From Rhineura floridana (lineage: Eukaryota; Chordata; Lepidosauria; Squamata; Rhineuridae), in contig NC_084489.1 of assembly GCF_030035675.1 (NCBI RefSeq), forward strand, positions 46,781,898 to 46,845,897: a DNA stretch of 64,000 bases. Direction: 5' to 3'. Positions 34,583 through 47,182 of the stretch are shown piece after piece (within the stretch, counting starts at the first letter, position 1; the number at the start of each line of letters is the position of its first letter). The position numbers were made by a program, and so were the translations under genes. The notes beneath the pieces were generated by a model. The model was given only the letters and a program-made list of their open reading frames with translations. It was not told where the DNA came from and did no database searches.

Positions 34583-36109
34583 AAATAATGTAGCCAAAGC
34601 TGCACTAAAGTATCGCTCCACTGCTGGGGACTTCACTGTAGCTGCATCAGACTGGCAAGTACTCTGTGTAATTTGGGGTGGGGGCTTTGTGGGTAGGAAA
34701 TTCTGACCAAAAGCAAAATCTTGCTCTTTTGCTGATGCAGGCAGTCTTCTGTCTTCCCAGCAGAGGAGAGGAGAGGAGGGGGTTGTTTTAGTGCAAAGGT
34801 GACAAGTGTGCAGCAATCTAGAATCTTTGAAAGAGCATGCACATCTGACATGGTGCCATGAGTTGAAATGGCCACTATGCCCTGTGCCATGCTCATCTGG
34901 TCACTCTTGAAGCAGAGCATTTTTAAATGGAAAGTATTACTTCAGATGTGGCCTCCTAGCAGAGGAGCAGCATTTGCCTAGATTCTTAAGCGTCGTGCTT
35001 GGGTGGCTTTTGTTGGGTCAGGGAGCCACCTGGTGCTGGTTAGTAGCCCTCTCTCTCCAGGGCATATTAGAGGGCCATGTAAATGGAAAGATGCTCCAAA
35101 CACTGACTAGGTGGGCCCTGATCTTTATTCTCGTCCTGTTCCTCCCTCATCTGAAAACAAACCAACCCTGAAGTTTGGGAGTTCTTGTTACTTAAAACTA
35201 AATTGCGAACATATCTGCATTTATTGCTGCAGCCTAGAGGAATGTCCTTCTTGTTGCTCCGGGGGTCCAAAGAGAATAAAACACTAAGGTACTTGTGGCT
35301 GGCTTAGCCCCTGATGTGTGTGTCAAGTTTAGCCAATCTCTCAGAGTCAGGGGCAAAGCCAGATGTGAGATACCTTTAGTGTGCTCTTCCTAGAATGTGC
35401 TGCACTTACCAGAGATTGCCAGTGGGGGGGTTGGGGGGGTAGGTCTTATTCGGCTTTTTTTTATTTCTCCAGAATGAGATGGGAGCATCTCTCCTTCACC
35501 CTCTTGCTTTTGTGTCTGTTGTGGAGCTGGACAAGATCATGGACACAGGATACAAAAGCAGAAGTGCTAACAGCAGGCATCTCATTCTGATTTTTTTAAT
35601 TTTATTATTTTGACAAAGTCATTGACAGATTTGCAGAAGTTAAGGCTGGAAAACAGAAACTGTAATGTTGTTATTCATTACTATGACAGACCAATATGTA
35701 GGTATAAGTTTTTTCCCTTTTTTCAAAAAATACATTAATGTAATTAAAAATTACTTTTTTCCCTTTTTTGTACTGTAATATATATATATATATATACTGG
35801 CATGATTATATATACGAAGTTCAATAAAAGAAAATTTTCACTGCCTGCGTTTCTTTTCTGGCCATTATTATTGTTTCATTTCATGATTATTACTGAAAAT
35901 AATTTTGTCATATAGAGGAGGGGGGTGTTAAAAAATGATCCCCTCTGGGTGTCAAATACGCTAGGTATGCCACTGCTAGGAATGCCCCCAGCCTGAAATC
36001 CTAGAGAGCCTCTGCCAGTCAGTGAAGACATTACTGATCTAGATGGACAAATGGTCTGACTTCATATATAAGGCAGCTTCCCTTGTTATGTTCTTGTGAG
36101 TGACCAGAA

Positions 36110-37869
36110 CAAAGGCATGTCAGGCACGCTTCTTTAACCAGTAAATAATAGGTAGATAGATGTTCAAATTTCAGGTTTATTTGGCCATATTTTCCCCCAA
36201 ATAACCTTACATCATCATCATTAAAAATATCAATTAGGAGTCTTTCACCCAATCACTGAAAATCTGTCTGAGATTGCACTTGCCTGGAAGTAAATTCCAT
36301 TATATTCAGTGGGATTTACCTCTGAGCAGACAGGCAAAGGATTGCTCTATTAGTTACATCTGTGACCTCTAATTTGCCCATGAACTTTCAAGCATATCTT
36401 CACGTCATAAAGGCTGGATACTTGCTTCATTTTAAGCATTTTGTTATTATTTATATGGCACCATCACTGTACATAGCACTGAAATCCTGAACAGCTGCTG
36501 CCAGTCACCACAGACAATATTGAGCTAGATGGACCAATTAATCTGACTGGGTATAAGGCAGCTTCCTATGTTTCCAGTTCTTCCACATAGCATAGTTCCT
36601 TCTTAAAAGCCAATTCTACCTTGCATCCTCGCTTCAACTGACAGGCTCTAAATATGGTGTTTGAATCCTTATTGAATCAGAATTGCAAATATCTGTCTTT
36701 GGATCACAGCTAGTCCTAAGCGGTAGGGTGGGAGTGGGGGGATGCTCTTATATATTCTGAGAACTATACACTCCCCTTATGATTCTGTTCTGATTCTCTT
36801 TGGTTTGTGATCACTCATCCCCCTTTTCTATGCTGGGCTGCTACTTGAATCAAATGCATAGCATTTATGGGATGGTGCTATTCTGCTGATAAAGTATTAC
36901 AGAATGCTGTGGCAACAAGCTAGGACTCAGCAGGGATGCTGTAAAGAGAGCTATTTTTGTAATGTTTGAAATTATACTAAATTAATAAAAAATAAAATAT
37001 CCTGCTGGGCTTCCAGTTTTAAAATAGCATATTGTCGTTGTATAATTGATCAGAGAATCAGGACTCTGTTAATTTGCTACACGCATAACGGTGAAGATCA
37101 TAGCATTTTTCCTTACAGACAGTTTTAAGAATTTAGCAAACAATTTTCAGCAGTGTGTGATAAAAGTTGGTAAAACAACCATAAAAAAATGAAAAGAGAT
37201 TTAATTTAGGTAACTCTCAAGGATTCTGGAATGGATTTTCTTAAGATTTTAGAAGAACATTGCACATATTCCATATGGTGTAATATTACAAGTATGCCAA
37301 GATATTGTTTTCCACATGCATTCCCGCTTGTGAAGAGTTCATTGTTGTTTCAATGAGAAGAGGGTTTCTGGATTTAGTTCTCTCTTCCCAAACACATGTC
37401 CTGGATAGCTAACAGTACTGATTGTCTGCTGGATGTAGGATCTGAGTCTTAAAACACCCTTTTGTGGGATTAGATCTGGAAGAGTGATTGTGTATGGAAA
37501 CCTACAGCATGCATGGATCAACCCTGCTGGCCTGGAGATAAATATCTAAAAGGAACTCCTAACAATGAATAATAATATTTTATGCTTCTCAAATCATAGC
37601 GGAAAGCAGCAAAACAACAACCCTTTAAAACACACACATCTCAAACAGAAATGTAAGGAGATAATTATTAATCTTTTAGAATCTGTGTAAAATTTTGATT
37701 TGGCCTATTTGGGATATGATTTGTATAGTAAAGTTAAAGTGATAGAAAGATGCCAGTCTTTAATTGGAGCCAGGTATACTCAAAGACAGATGAGCAAAGG
37801 AGCAGGGTTAAAGAGAATTTTATTTAGGACAAGAAAGCAGGCATGAACCAATGGATAAATGTTTTAGGC
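36110..37869. other. Unassigned DNA with two small repeats
   Basis: 36271-36346 is a copy of the short palindromic repeat ('agattgcacttgcctggaag', 'cagtgggatttacctctgag'). 36487-36572 is the 3' part of a plus-strand tRNA-derived SINE ('ctgccagtcaccacagacaa', 'ataaggcagcttcctatgtt'). No gene is seen in the remainder. Confidence 0.55.
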
Positions 37870-38174
37870 CAGGGGTCCCAACCTGTGGTCCGTCGACCAC
37901 CTGTGGTCCACGAGCATCATTCAGGTGGTCTGCAGCGTGTCTCTGGATTTGTGGCTGAAGATGAAAGACAGCACATGAATCATATTGAATATTCATATTG
38001 ATCTTAATTATAGTTTTGTTGCTTCTTTTATTTCTTGTACTGAAGTTTATTGTATTGCAGTTGTAATTCAATGGAAATATAATGGCTACAACAGGCAAAA
38101 AAATCATTAAGTGGCCCACCAAGACCCTCAGCAATTCTCAAGTGGTCCATGGGGGAAAAAAGTTTGGGAAGCAG
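37870..38174. mobile_element. hAT-like MITE, about 305 bp
   Basis: The left end is 'caggggtcccaacctgtggt', with tandem 'gaccacctgtggtccac' sequence. The right end, 'caagtggtccatggggg' then 'agtttgggaagcag', gives as reverse complement a CTGCTTCCCAAACT start, similar to hAT ends. The flanking 8 bases do not match. The right part gives the uninterrupted sequence of the MITE that hosts the LTR insertion at 25494-26317. Confidence 0.65.
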
Positions 38175-40018
38175 ACTTTTACTCTGTACAGAGCTTACCA
38201 TGTCTATAGAACAATGCGGTAACTTCCAGTTCCATAAATGGTTTTATGGCTGCCCCCTCTGTAGAAGGCAGTGGGGTTCCAAATTTGGTGGGTCAGTGAA
38301 TCTGATCCAGGTTTTAGTTCAAACTTTCAATGAGCTGTCCAAGGTACTGAAATCTATTCCCCAAAAGCAGTTTAGCAGCTGGGACAGCTCCTTGAAAGTT
38401 GTACTAAAACCTGTAGTGGATTCACTGCCCCACTGACATTGGAGCTATCAGTCTCCACTGGTAGAAGGTAACACGTATCACTTTGCTTCCTTTACATTTA
38501 CTACATATTTAGGGGCCCTCCTTATTTTGCTGAGTGAGGCCCTAGATTTCTGCCCCCCAAATCCTTCTCTAACAGCACCATTGTCCCCCTTACTGCTATT
38601 TTAGCACTGATCTAACAATTCAAGAGCTATTCATTGTGTCCATTTCACTGTCAATGAGGACGGAAAGGAAATGTTTATCAGTGACTGAGTGATTGCTTAA
38701 AAGGAGAATTAGTCTTCTACTGTTTTTTTTCCTTTTTAAATGGCTATGTTTGCGAGTAACTGGATAAGCATTCATTTCCCTTCATGCTTTAATTAAAGAA
38801 CACAACAAATTATAAAACAAACCACACACACCATGCATATATAGAACTAAGTTAGCTAGGAAAAGTTAGAATCTGGAGAAGGGAAATGTTACTGGTAGGG
38901 TGGTTCCTACCAAGTCAAAGATGCTTTAACATTTGCAACCCCTTCTGAGATTAAGCGATAGGACAGGTTAAATTCAGGTTAATATAGCAGCCTTTAAGAA
39001 ACACTTTCAATCACCATAAAACACATTTGTGAATTGTTACTTCTCAGTAAAATGCCTCCAAAGTGCAGCCCCCAAAGATGGGAAACAATTAGGTTGCCTA
39101 TGCAAGTATATTTGTAGATATACCATCTATACAACTTTCTGTGGCAGATGAAGGTACATAACCCCTATCCTTACTGTGCAGCTTCAGATTGTCCCAAAAC
39201 ATTCAGCAACATTTGATTGATATATGCTAATATAGTGTCCTGAGAGTCATCTTCTGTGCCACAGAACAATGTATTTCCTGGTCTTTAGAACACCCTCCTT
39301 ATCTTTTCCATCTTCTCCTCTGGGAGCTGGAGTATACCCATATGGATTTCTTTCTATTGTTATTAATTACAGATGAAATTCCTTCACACTTGACTGCAGA
39401 ATCCAGACTTAAAATGGACATTTACTGAATAACAGCTCATGTGCTGCTTAGGCAGATTTCTGACGCCTTACCCCCACTACCCTGTGTCCATCATCCTTTA
39501 ACTCTGCAGCCTTGTCAAAAAACCAAAACTATAACCTAGCTTCACTAATTGCCACTTCCATCCCTAAATCAGCAGTTCATGCTCTCTATGCAAACTACCC
39601 AACAGAATGGCAAAGGCAGACAGACAAAGGAATTTCAAACTCTCGCAGGCAATAATAATATGGTTTCTGCTGCTAACAATCAATCGTTGACAGAAACAAA
39701 CACAAAGATGCAGATCTTAGAGAGTCAGATAGTAGATATCATCTATCAGCCCAAGATGTTTTCAAAGGGGTCCTGCTGGTATAAGAAGGTTGAGTTCAAA
39801 TAACTGATGTTTTCATTCCATGCCCAAAACAGCTTACAAACCAGGAATATGTTAAAATAACTGCACCAACAACTGCATTTCATTGGACACAACATTCTTA
39901 ACAAATAACGGCACACACACACCACACACACACCAGAGGTTCAGAGAACAGTAAACAAACAAATGACTTTTATGTTATTAAAGCTAAAGCTCAGTATTAG
40001 ATACAAGATCACCTAGAT
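38175..40018. other. Unassigned AT-rich DNA
   Basis: No gene or known repeat recognised. A (CA)n-type run lies at about 39911-39932. Confidence 0.45.
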
Positions 40019-40370
40019 CAGGGGTAGCCAGTGTGGTGTCCTCCAGATGTTGTTGGACTCCAACTCCCATCAGCCCCAGCCATCGTGGCCAGTGGTGAGG
40101 GATGATGGGACTTGCAGTCCCAACATCTGGATTGGTTCACCTAGATCCTGCTGGACTGGACAAAAGGCCCATCTAGCTTCTTCTTTCCCACAGTGGCCAG
40201 CTAGACGTCTCTGGGAAACCCACAAACAAGGCAGTGGGTGCAACTGATAGTAGCTATCAAGGACTGTAGTGCTCCTTGATAAACCTGTCCATTCATTTGT
40301 CAAATCCCCTTTTAAAACTATCTAAAAGAGGTTGAAAAAGATTCCTGCCTGATATCCTAGAGCAGTCCCA
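40019..40370 (-). mobile_element. Old CR1 3' end with a MITE at its edge
   Basis: 40147-40335 on the minus strand is a diverged CR1 3' region ('cccacagtggccagctagac', 'cattcatttgtcaaat', 'ccttttaaaactatctaaa'). At its left, 40019-40138 is a 120-bp hAT-type MITE ('caggggtagccagtg', 'ccagatgttgttggactcca'). The MITE is flanked by the exact 8-bp repeat acctagat (40011-40018 and 40139-40146). Confidence 0.75.
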
Positions 40371-40496
40371 AACAGTGTGCCTCCAGATGTTGTTGGACCA
40401 CAACTCCCATCAGCCTCAGCCAGCATTGCCAATGGTCAGGAAAGATGGGAATTGTGGCCCTACAACATCTGGAGGCACACTGGTTGGGAAAGGCTG
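40363..40496. mobile_element. hAT-type MITE, 134 bp, same family as 1239
   Basis: The inverted ends match the copy at 1239-1376, with the right arm 'ggaggcacactggttgggaa' then 'aggctg'. It has an exact 8-bp duplication tcctagag (40355-40362 and 40497-40504). The left arm is slightly shortened (cagtcccaaacagtg). Confidence 0.9.
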
Positions 40497-40779
40497 TCCT
40501 AGAGAGTTAGAACAATGATGAGGTAAAATGTGGTCTGACTTGGCATCAATGGAGTTTCCTGGGTTCATTCTGGCTGGGGACACTTTTACTACTCTGGAGC
40601 CCTCCTTCAGCCTAATGCCAGAGTAGGAAAGTGGTTTGTTTGAGCAGCGTGGAACTGTGTATCCCCACCTACTTGTGTGTGTGCATGCATGGGGAGGTAA
40701 AACTGCCCTCTTTTCTATGGGGCTATTTCTTTTCTATGGGGCTATTCACCACCTCACCACTAAGCATGAGCTGTCAGTA

Positions 40780-41214
40780 CAGTGGAGTAGATGCACCAAG
40801 TGGGCTCCTGCTGGGAGGAAGGGCGGGATAGAAATCAAATAATAAATAAATAGTCACTCTCCTGACAGTGACATCAACAATATGAAGGCAGGACAGGTTG
40901 GTGGAGAGGCTGGGGCTGCATGGGCACATCAGCAGGAGCACTAGATTGGCTCCTTCTCCCACAACAACAGATGTCCCTAGGGGGCAATAAGCATGAAAGG
41001 AGAGCGTATTAGCTACTGAAAAGAGTCTTCTCAGTGGCTGTCTCACCTCCTTTCACTCTGATTGGCTCCAATCAGCAGGACAGAACAAGGAAGCATGTTA
41101 GAAGATTTTTCTCAGTAGTCAACACACTCCTCTGTCATGCTGATTGGCTTGTAGGATGCTGGAGACATAGGGACCCCACTCCCAAAAAGTAGACCCTGGA
41201 CAACTACATTCCTG
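40780..41214. mobile_element. hAT element copy, 435 bp, with an L2 tip inside
   Basis: It starts cagtggagtagatgcac and ends tacattcctg, whose reverse complement is caggaatgta. The right 230 bp are homologous to 52700-52728 plus 56021-56258 in the larger nested hAT element ('cacctcctttcactctgatt', 'ggctccaatcagcagga'). 40798-40851 is a tiny 5'-truncated L2 3' end ('gggctcctgctgggagga' and an aataaataaa tail). No target duplication was found, so the left edge is less certain. Confidence 0.6.
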
Positions 41215-41219
41215 CCTAC

Positions 41220-42360
41220 CCTAGCAGCTCCTGCACACTAAGCAACTAAGTTAGGGGAATGGATAGCTTTATCCCAGAGTCACAAGTTGTGCTCATCAAT
41301 GCACTAGAAGGCAAGGATATCTGGATGTATCTGGGCAAGGGTATCATGCAGTTATTCCTCAGGAGTACCTGTGTTTCTGGTCATTGTAAGCCTAAGACAT
41401 AACACTTAACCACAACACATGCTCTTCAATGCTCTGTTTCTTTGCAATTAAACTGGGATATAACCAAGAGCAAACCTTTGACCCTTGCTGAGAATTTCAC
41501 TTCCAGTAGCTACTGAAATCCAAACACACACACACACGTTCACAAACTGGACATGGTATCCCTTACCTGTGCCTAATATTCCAAATGCCACAGCACATTC
41601 AGAACTCAGGAAATGGTCATTTGTGCAATGCCTTTCATTGCAGGAGTTCAGTGAGATATTTGGGCTTCACACCTACCCTGTGAGGTAGGTTAGGCTGAGA
41701 GACCACAGCTTGCCCACAGGCAGAAAATAGAGTCATGAATGAGCAAAGATTCAGCCTGGCCAGTGCCCTACTGCCTTTCATGTGGTGGTATCCCAACAGG
41801 ATTGTGGGATTTATTTTGGTCTGGAAAGCAGGGATTATATTTATGCTCCCAGAAGAATTTCTGACCTTGTGTTTCTTTTCTCCCATGAAGGAATCCTACA
41901 GCTACCTCTTGCTTTGCAAGCTTTGTGCTGATGACTTCTCTGCTTCCCCAGGAAAAGTTGATTTCTTGCTCTTGATGAAGAGCTGCTGCAGTCATCTTCC
42001 CACTCAACTGTTTGCAGAATCCGGCCCCGGCTGAAGGTTTCTTTATGAGGCTGCTTCAACTATTTAAGATATGAAAAGTCAACCTTGATGGGAGTCAAAA
42101 TGACAAAGTGTAAAGGCTGAATTTATCAGTGCAAATTTGCCTAGGAGTGAAAAATAAATACTACTTAAATTTCAAACACATACTTAAACAGCACAGATAT
42201 GAAACTAATAGGAAACTAATATCCTTGGACTTTCATCAAGACAGGCCCATTCAAAAGAGTTTTTGAACAGTATCAAACAGAAGTGAAATCTCTGGAAATG
42301 GCATAATGCAACAGGGAAAATGAAGTCCCTTGGAGGAAAACCTGTTTTTACATTAGGAGC
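41220..42360. other. Unassigned DNA with a MIR-like fragment
   Basis: 41625-41725 carries 'accctgtgaggtaggttagg' and 'cttgcccacagg', a motif of old CORE-SINE / L2-derived repeats. A (CA)n run lies at 41523-41538. Open frames at 41485-42034 have no domain. No gene is called. Confidence 0.45.
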
Positions 42361-42364
42361 AGAG

Positions 42365-42488
42365 GAAGCTGCTTTCTACCTAATCAAGCAACTGGTCCAT
42401 CTAGCTCCAGTTCTCCAGGATTTCAGACAGCCTTTCCCAGCCTACCTGGAATTTTCTGCACACAAAGCAGGTGTTCTATCACTGAGCT
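42365..42488 (-). mobile_element. tRNA-derived SINE
   Basis: Reading the minus strand gives the tRNA-like head (here 'tctatcactgagctgcagcc' at the right) and the body with 'ctccaggatttcagacag'. It is the same family as 17380-17527, diverged. Confidence 0.75.
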
Positions 42489-42494
42489 GCAGCC

Positions 42495-43168
42495 CTTCCT
42501 ATATCAAGGTCAGTTTGATCACCTTCAGCCACAATAGCTGCAATGGCACAAGCTATGGGTCATGAAGCTGTGACTGCTTTGGAATCTGCATCGGCCAAGA
42601 GGAGCAGAGATGTCTGGCTCTCCTTCATTAAACAGCAACTCACCTTCTCTAGTCTTACTGTATGGGATGGTTAGACAATCCTTGTGGCTACCATGGGTTC
42701 TATGGGAGGGGTCACCCAAAGGAACCTGAACAAAATGTCTAATGGGGACCATGTCGCAATCCCAAAGCTGTGCCACTGCCCTTCATGAACCTTGGCTGTC
42801 CCACAGCAGGAACCTTGGGCACCCTGCAGTCTTGCTGAAGTATGTTGTGCTTTTCTCCAAAAGAAGAAATGCCTCACCAAAAAAAGGAGGACAGAGATAG
42901 ACATAAACCACAGATGTGGCTAGTCATGATGGCTGAGAACTACTGCTAGTATTGGAGGTGATGTGCTCGTGGAGCACGAGCATGGAGATCTTGGGGTTCT
43001 TCCTAAACCTGTTGAAACTTCCTTCATGTGCATGTGTAACCCGCTATCATGCTTATATCTGCAGGAGGAGTGGGCAGGTTCAGTCTGTATTGACTACGGA
43101 ACTCCCACCTATAGTTCACTAGCCCAACCCTGAACTGCAATAATAAGGAAGAGAGAATATATATAATA
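42495..43168. other. Unassigned DNA
   Basis: No gene or repeat recognised before the solo LTR. Confidence 0.4.
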
Positions 43169-43173
43169 TTATA

Positions 43174-44100
43174 TGTCAAAGAATTGTCCCCCTGGGGTCC
43201 CTTGCCCTCAGTGCCCCAAGGGGAGTTCTTTGCTTCCGAGAACAGTCCCAGCACCTTTGGGTCTCTGCTTCTCAGGCAAACTATTCCTCTTATAGGATTA
43301 AATCAATGGTAGACAGCCACCACCCCTTTTTCTTGCCTCATTCTCTGAGAAAAGGGGATCTCAGAGAGCTACGTGCATTCTAAGGGTATTAACCCACATT
43401 AATCAACAGTAATCAGTAGTGCTCAGTGATCAAGGACTAGATTTAGAATCATTAGTTCCAAGTCAATACACACCATCTATAAAAGTGTAGTTTATTTAAA
43501 AGAAAAGAAAGGTATATACAAAAAGAGAGCAGCAATTGTTTCCTTAAAGATAATCACCCTCAGCTGGGCTACACGAGATACATTGGCATAACAAAGGTGA
43601 GAGGTTCAATACAGAGCATGAACATAGCAAAGAACTTTCTAAACTAAGACCCTATACTCACAGTAGAATAGCCTGGTTCTCCAATGGCTTTTTCCTGTAA
43701 AACTTCAGGCGAGTTGAGATAGATGGAAAAAGGGAACCAAGACTGAAGGAGCATCCTTCATTTTTATGGAGTTTACCGGTCAACAGGGAGGGGGGGGGGA
43801 AGCAGCCATATTCCGCCCCTGCCGTGATCCACTCCTTTGAAGCCTTTGAAGGTAAGGGGGCTAGACAGCCTCACCCAGGGGTCCTGATCTACAACACCCC
43901 CTGTTCCTGACTTTTGATCTCAGGATGCCGTTAAGGGATAACAGCTAAGGTCCAGTTGCATCTTCTTGCAATGTTGCAAATTGTCTGTCTGGTGCTGAGA
44001 CGCGGATCTCCCCCAGGAGGGTGTCCTAGGGAACCATAGGCTCCCAGAATTCTCTCTGGTTGACCCATTTCAGCTTGACCAAAGTTAGCTATTCTTGACA
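43174..44100 (-). mobile_element. Solo LTR, 927 bp (fossil)
   Basis: TG...CA element with an exact 5-bp duplication, ttata, at 43169-43173 and 44101-44105. On the minus strand it starts tgtcaagaatagc and ends attctttgaca. A polyadenylation-type AAATAAA lies near 43490 on the minus strand. The internal region is gone, which leaves a solo LTR of a Gypsy-like or ERV-like element. The perfect duplication suggests moderate to young age. Confidence 0.85.
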
Positions 44101-44105
44101 TTATA

Positions 44106-45002
44106 TATCTGGCCCTAGATCAATTTTGGGAGGGGGGGCTAATGTTTAATCAGAGTTTTTAAAACCCTGATTAAACTTATGGGAGGGAGAAGTTTAGCAC
44201 TGCGTCTCCTCCCCCCTATCCGTACCAAGAGCAAGAGGGTCAATACTGCAGGGTGCTGCTCATTTGCAAAAGCCTTCCCTGCGAGGAAGCTCCTTGTCAA
44301 TAAGGAGCACCCTGCATCCCACTGTTTGCTTTATGCAACCATCCCCAACCTGGTGACCTCTAGAAGTTTTGGACTATGACTTCCGTCAACCCCATCCAGC
44401 ATGGCCAGTAGTCAGAGGTGATGGGAGTTGTAATCCAAAACAACTGGAGGGCACCAGGTTGGAGAGGGTTGCTTTAGAGCAACAAACCCATTATTTGTAT
44501 AAGAGATTACAAGTATTATTAACACCCGTAGGATCCATAGAACCCCTCCCCCTTCCAACCCCCTGCCCCCTAACTAACAGTGAAATGGCTCACATACCTT
44601 TGGACTTGATGTTCTGATGGTCTCTTTGAAGAAGGCAGAGTCTTCTTTCCTTCACTCTTGAGTCCTGCAAGTTGTCAAAAGCAGGTCTGTAAGTTAACCA
44701 AATCTGCAATCCTTCCCAACCCCTCTACTCTTTTTCTAGGCGAGGCTGGGCTTCTGAAAGCTTCTGAGAGCAGCCAGCCCAAACTGAAACACTACCTACT
44801 GGCAGTTAGTTCTAGAACAGGTATGGTAAGACCATTGGCCATGCTTGCTAGGGTTGATGAGAGTAGTAATTCAGCAACATCTGGAGGGCCAAAGGTTTCC
44901 CCAGCCCTGCCCTTGGAAGAGAAGTAGTAAGAGAAGTATTGCCCTGAATGCAAATAATGACAACAGAATGGGTTGTTTTTTGTTTGTTTGTTGTACATTG
45001 TT
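44106..45002. other. Unassigned DNA with two MITE copies
   Basis: 44336-44471 is a hAT-type MITE ('caaccatccccaacctggtg', 'ggagggcaccaggttgg'). The reverse complement of its right end starts CAACCCTCTCCAACC. The flanks share ctttat/ctttag only. 44820-44905 is a decayed partial copy. 44145-44176 forms a small hairpin (gtttaatcag / ctgattaaac). No gene is seen. Confidence 0.6.
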
Positions 45003-46430
45003 ATATTTATTACCAGCCCTTCACCAGCAGACCCCAGAGTGGGTTACAACAGCTTAAAAGTCAGTATTAAAAACAGTTAAAACAAATCACAGTCACAGGA
45101 ATAGGGTGGGTCCTGAAAACACACATCTCAGGTGCCAAAGTCCAGTGTAAAGAGGTGCTTCTTCAGCATTCACCAAAAACTATACACCAAAGGTTCCAGT
45201 CATACCTCTGTGGGGAGGGACTTCTACAACTTAGGGGCTGCCACAGAGAATGCCCTCTGCCTCTATCCCCCAAATTTCTAAGGCCAGTGGAACTACCATG
45301 AACGCCCCCTCGGCTGATCTCAACACCTGAGAGGGTTTGCACTGTAGGGAAGATCTTTTAGATATTTGGGAGGTAGGTCATTTAGGGCTTAAAGTGGACC
45401 CAGAAACAAACTGGCAACCAATGCACCCGTTTTAAAATAGGGCTTATGTGAGATCTGAACGGAACCCCAGTCAGTAATCTGGCTGCTACATTTCAGACCA
45501 GTTGAAGGTTCTGAGTCACCTTCAAAGGTATCCCCGTGTCAAGCGCATTACAATAATCCAATCTGGTAAGTATCAGAGCATGGAGTACTGTGGCCAAGCC
45601 CTATTTCCACCTCCTGAACTCGAAAACTTGAAATGTATAACACCTCTGTGTTTTCAGGATTCACTTTCAATTTGTTGGCCATCCAGCTCATCACTGTCTC
45701 CAAACACCTGTCTAGCTGCCTCTCAGCCACCTCTCCTGATTCAGATGGAACAGAGAGGTATAGATGGGTGTCATCTGCATACTGGTGACACTTCATTCCA
45801 AAGCTCCTGATGACTGCTCCCAGCAGTTTCATATAGATGTTAAATAGCATGGGAGACAAGATCAAACCTTGTGGGACACCACAGGAAAGGTCCCATGGCA
45901 TTGAAGTAGCCTCCCTTAACTACTTTCCAGAAACAGTCCTGGAGGTTGAAGCAGAACTCCTAAAGTACAGTGCCCCTCAATTCCAACCTCCCTGAGCAGC
46001 TTCAGAAGGATACCATGGTCAATAGTATCAAAAGCCACCAAGAGGTCAAGAAGAATGAGCAGGATTGCATCCCCCCATTTCTCTCCTGACAAATGTCATC
46101 AGCCAGGGCAACCAAAACAGTTTCAGCGCCATGACAGGGCCTGAAGCCAAGCTGAAATGGATCCAGATATTCATCTTCCACATGTCTGAAGCTGGGCCAT
46201 AACCACCTTCTCAAAGCACCTTGCCTCAAAAGGGGATATTTGCCACTGGGTGGTAGTTTAATGCTTCTGGGTCCAAGGAAGTCTTAAGGAGCAGATGCAC
46301 CACTGCCCTCTTCAAGGCAGAAGGTACTTCACCCTTCTTCAGTGAAGCGTTAATCACTCCCTGGACACACACACCTCTCACAGCTAGTGCTGTTTTGCCT
46401 GCACAAGGATTCACACTTGGATAATGGGTT
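45003..46430 (-). mobile_element. Old L2 LINE, about 1.4 kb
   Basis: Minus-strand L2 with all its 3' half recognisable despite several stops and frame changes. 46226-46414 reads 'GEVPSALKRAVVHLLLK' and 'SLDPEALNYHPVAN'. 46002-46200 reads 'YLDPFQLGFRPCHGAETVLV'. 45548-45901 reads 'LSCGVPQGLILSPMLFNIYM' and 'YADDTHLYLS', the RT core with its YADD motif. 45390-45540 gives 'DYCNAL...LQNLQ'-like sequence. The 3' end is 'gggttacaacagctt' region with 'ccagcccttcaccag' at 45014-45028. It is 5'-truncated and not active. Confidence 0.88.
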
Positions 46431-47041
46431 TGCTATTAGCAGGATATCTAGCCAGAATAATTAGAAATATGTTATTCGGCACAGCCCCTCTAGAGTAATA
46501 CATGTGCAAAATATATGTCACTTTTCTCCCAGTGCCACACAACTCTTGGTGATAGCTTCCCAAAAGGACCTTGCTATAGTTAATACCGTTTATCACCTCT
46601 GTAGCTTTCTTTTGCTCTTCATGACAGATAAAGTATAACTACTTCCAAAAACTCTTACTATTAATAGGTTAGATTTACTATGATCTTTGCAAGTGTAGAT
46701 GGCTACTCTTTCACTGTGGATCTTTAAAAAGAGACGACTGAGAGGCAGGCAGCAGGTTTTTTTTAGTGAATTGCAGGGAGCCCCGAGTCATTAATAAAGG
46801 GGACAGAAAAAAGAAGATATTCTGCATGCATGGTTCTACAATTGATAGCTCAGTTTTAGGATGAAGAAAATGCTATGCTTTCTCATTTCTTTTCTTGATC
46901 AGGTTGTTGAGGCAGCAGTAGCAGTGGATGGACCTCAGTGGGATTTACTTCTGAGTAGATTATAGGCTGAACTGCTCAGTCACCACTTCAAGGCCCATGA
47001 CAACTTCCTCAAGCACTGACAGCAACTACGTGCTGGAGTTA
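46431..47041. other. Unassigned DNA
   Basis: No gene seen. 46936-46975 holds half of the short palindromic repeat ('cagtgggatttacttctgag'). Confidence 0.4.
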
Positions 47042-47051
47042 ATATTTAGTT

Positions 47052-47180
47052 CAAGGGTAGGCAACTGGTGGTCCTCTGGATGTTTCTGAACCTCCATTTC
47101 CCATAATCCGTGATCATTGGCCATGCCAGCTGGGAACTGGAGTCCAACAACACCTGGAGGGCCAGAGGCTTCCTACCTCT
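47052..47180. mobile_element. hAT-type MITE at the 5' edge of an L2
   Basis: It starts caagggtaggcaactgg, and its right end cttcctacctctg gives the reverse complement cagaggtaggaag. The centre is 'cattggccatgccagctggg'. It has no 8-bp duplication of its own. Its left flank instead matches the right flank of the L2 tail. Confidence 0.7.
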
Positions 47181-47182
47181 GA

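Noticed and set aside
39549-39803. An 84-codon frame with a Gln/Asn-rich peptide
   Set aside because: No recognisable domain, AT-rich context, no support for expression signals.
41485-42059. Possible exons in overlapping frames
   Set aside because: No domain, no convincing splice sites, and frames on both strands of similar length; it looks like chance.
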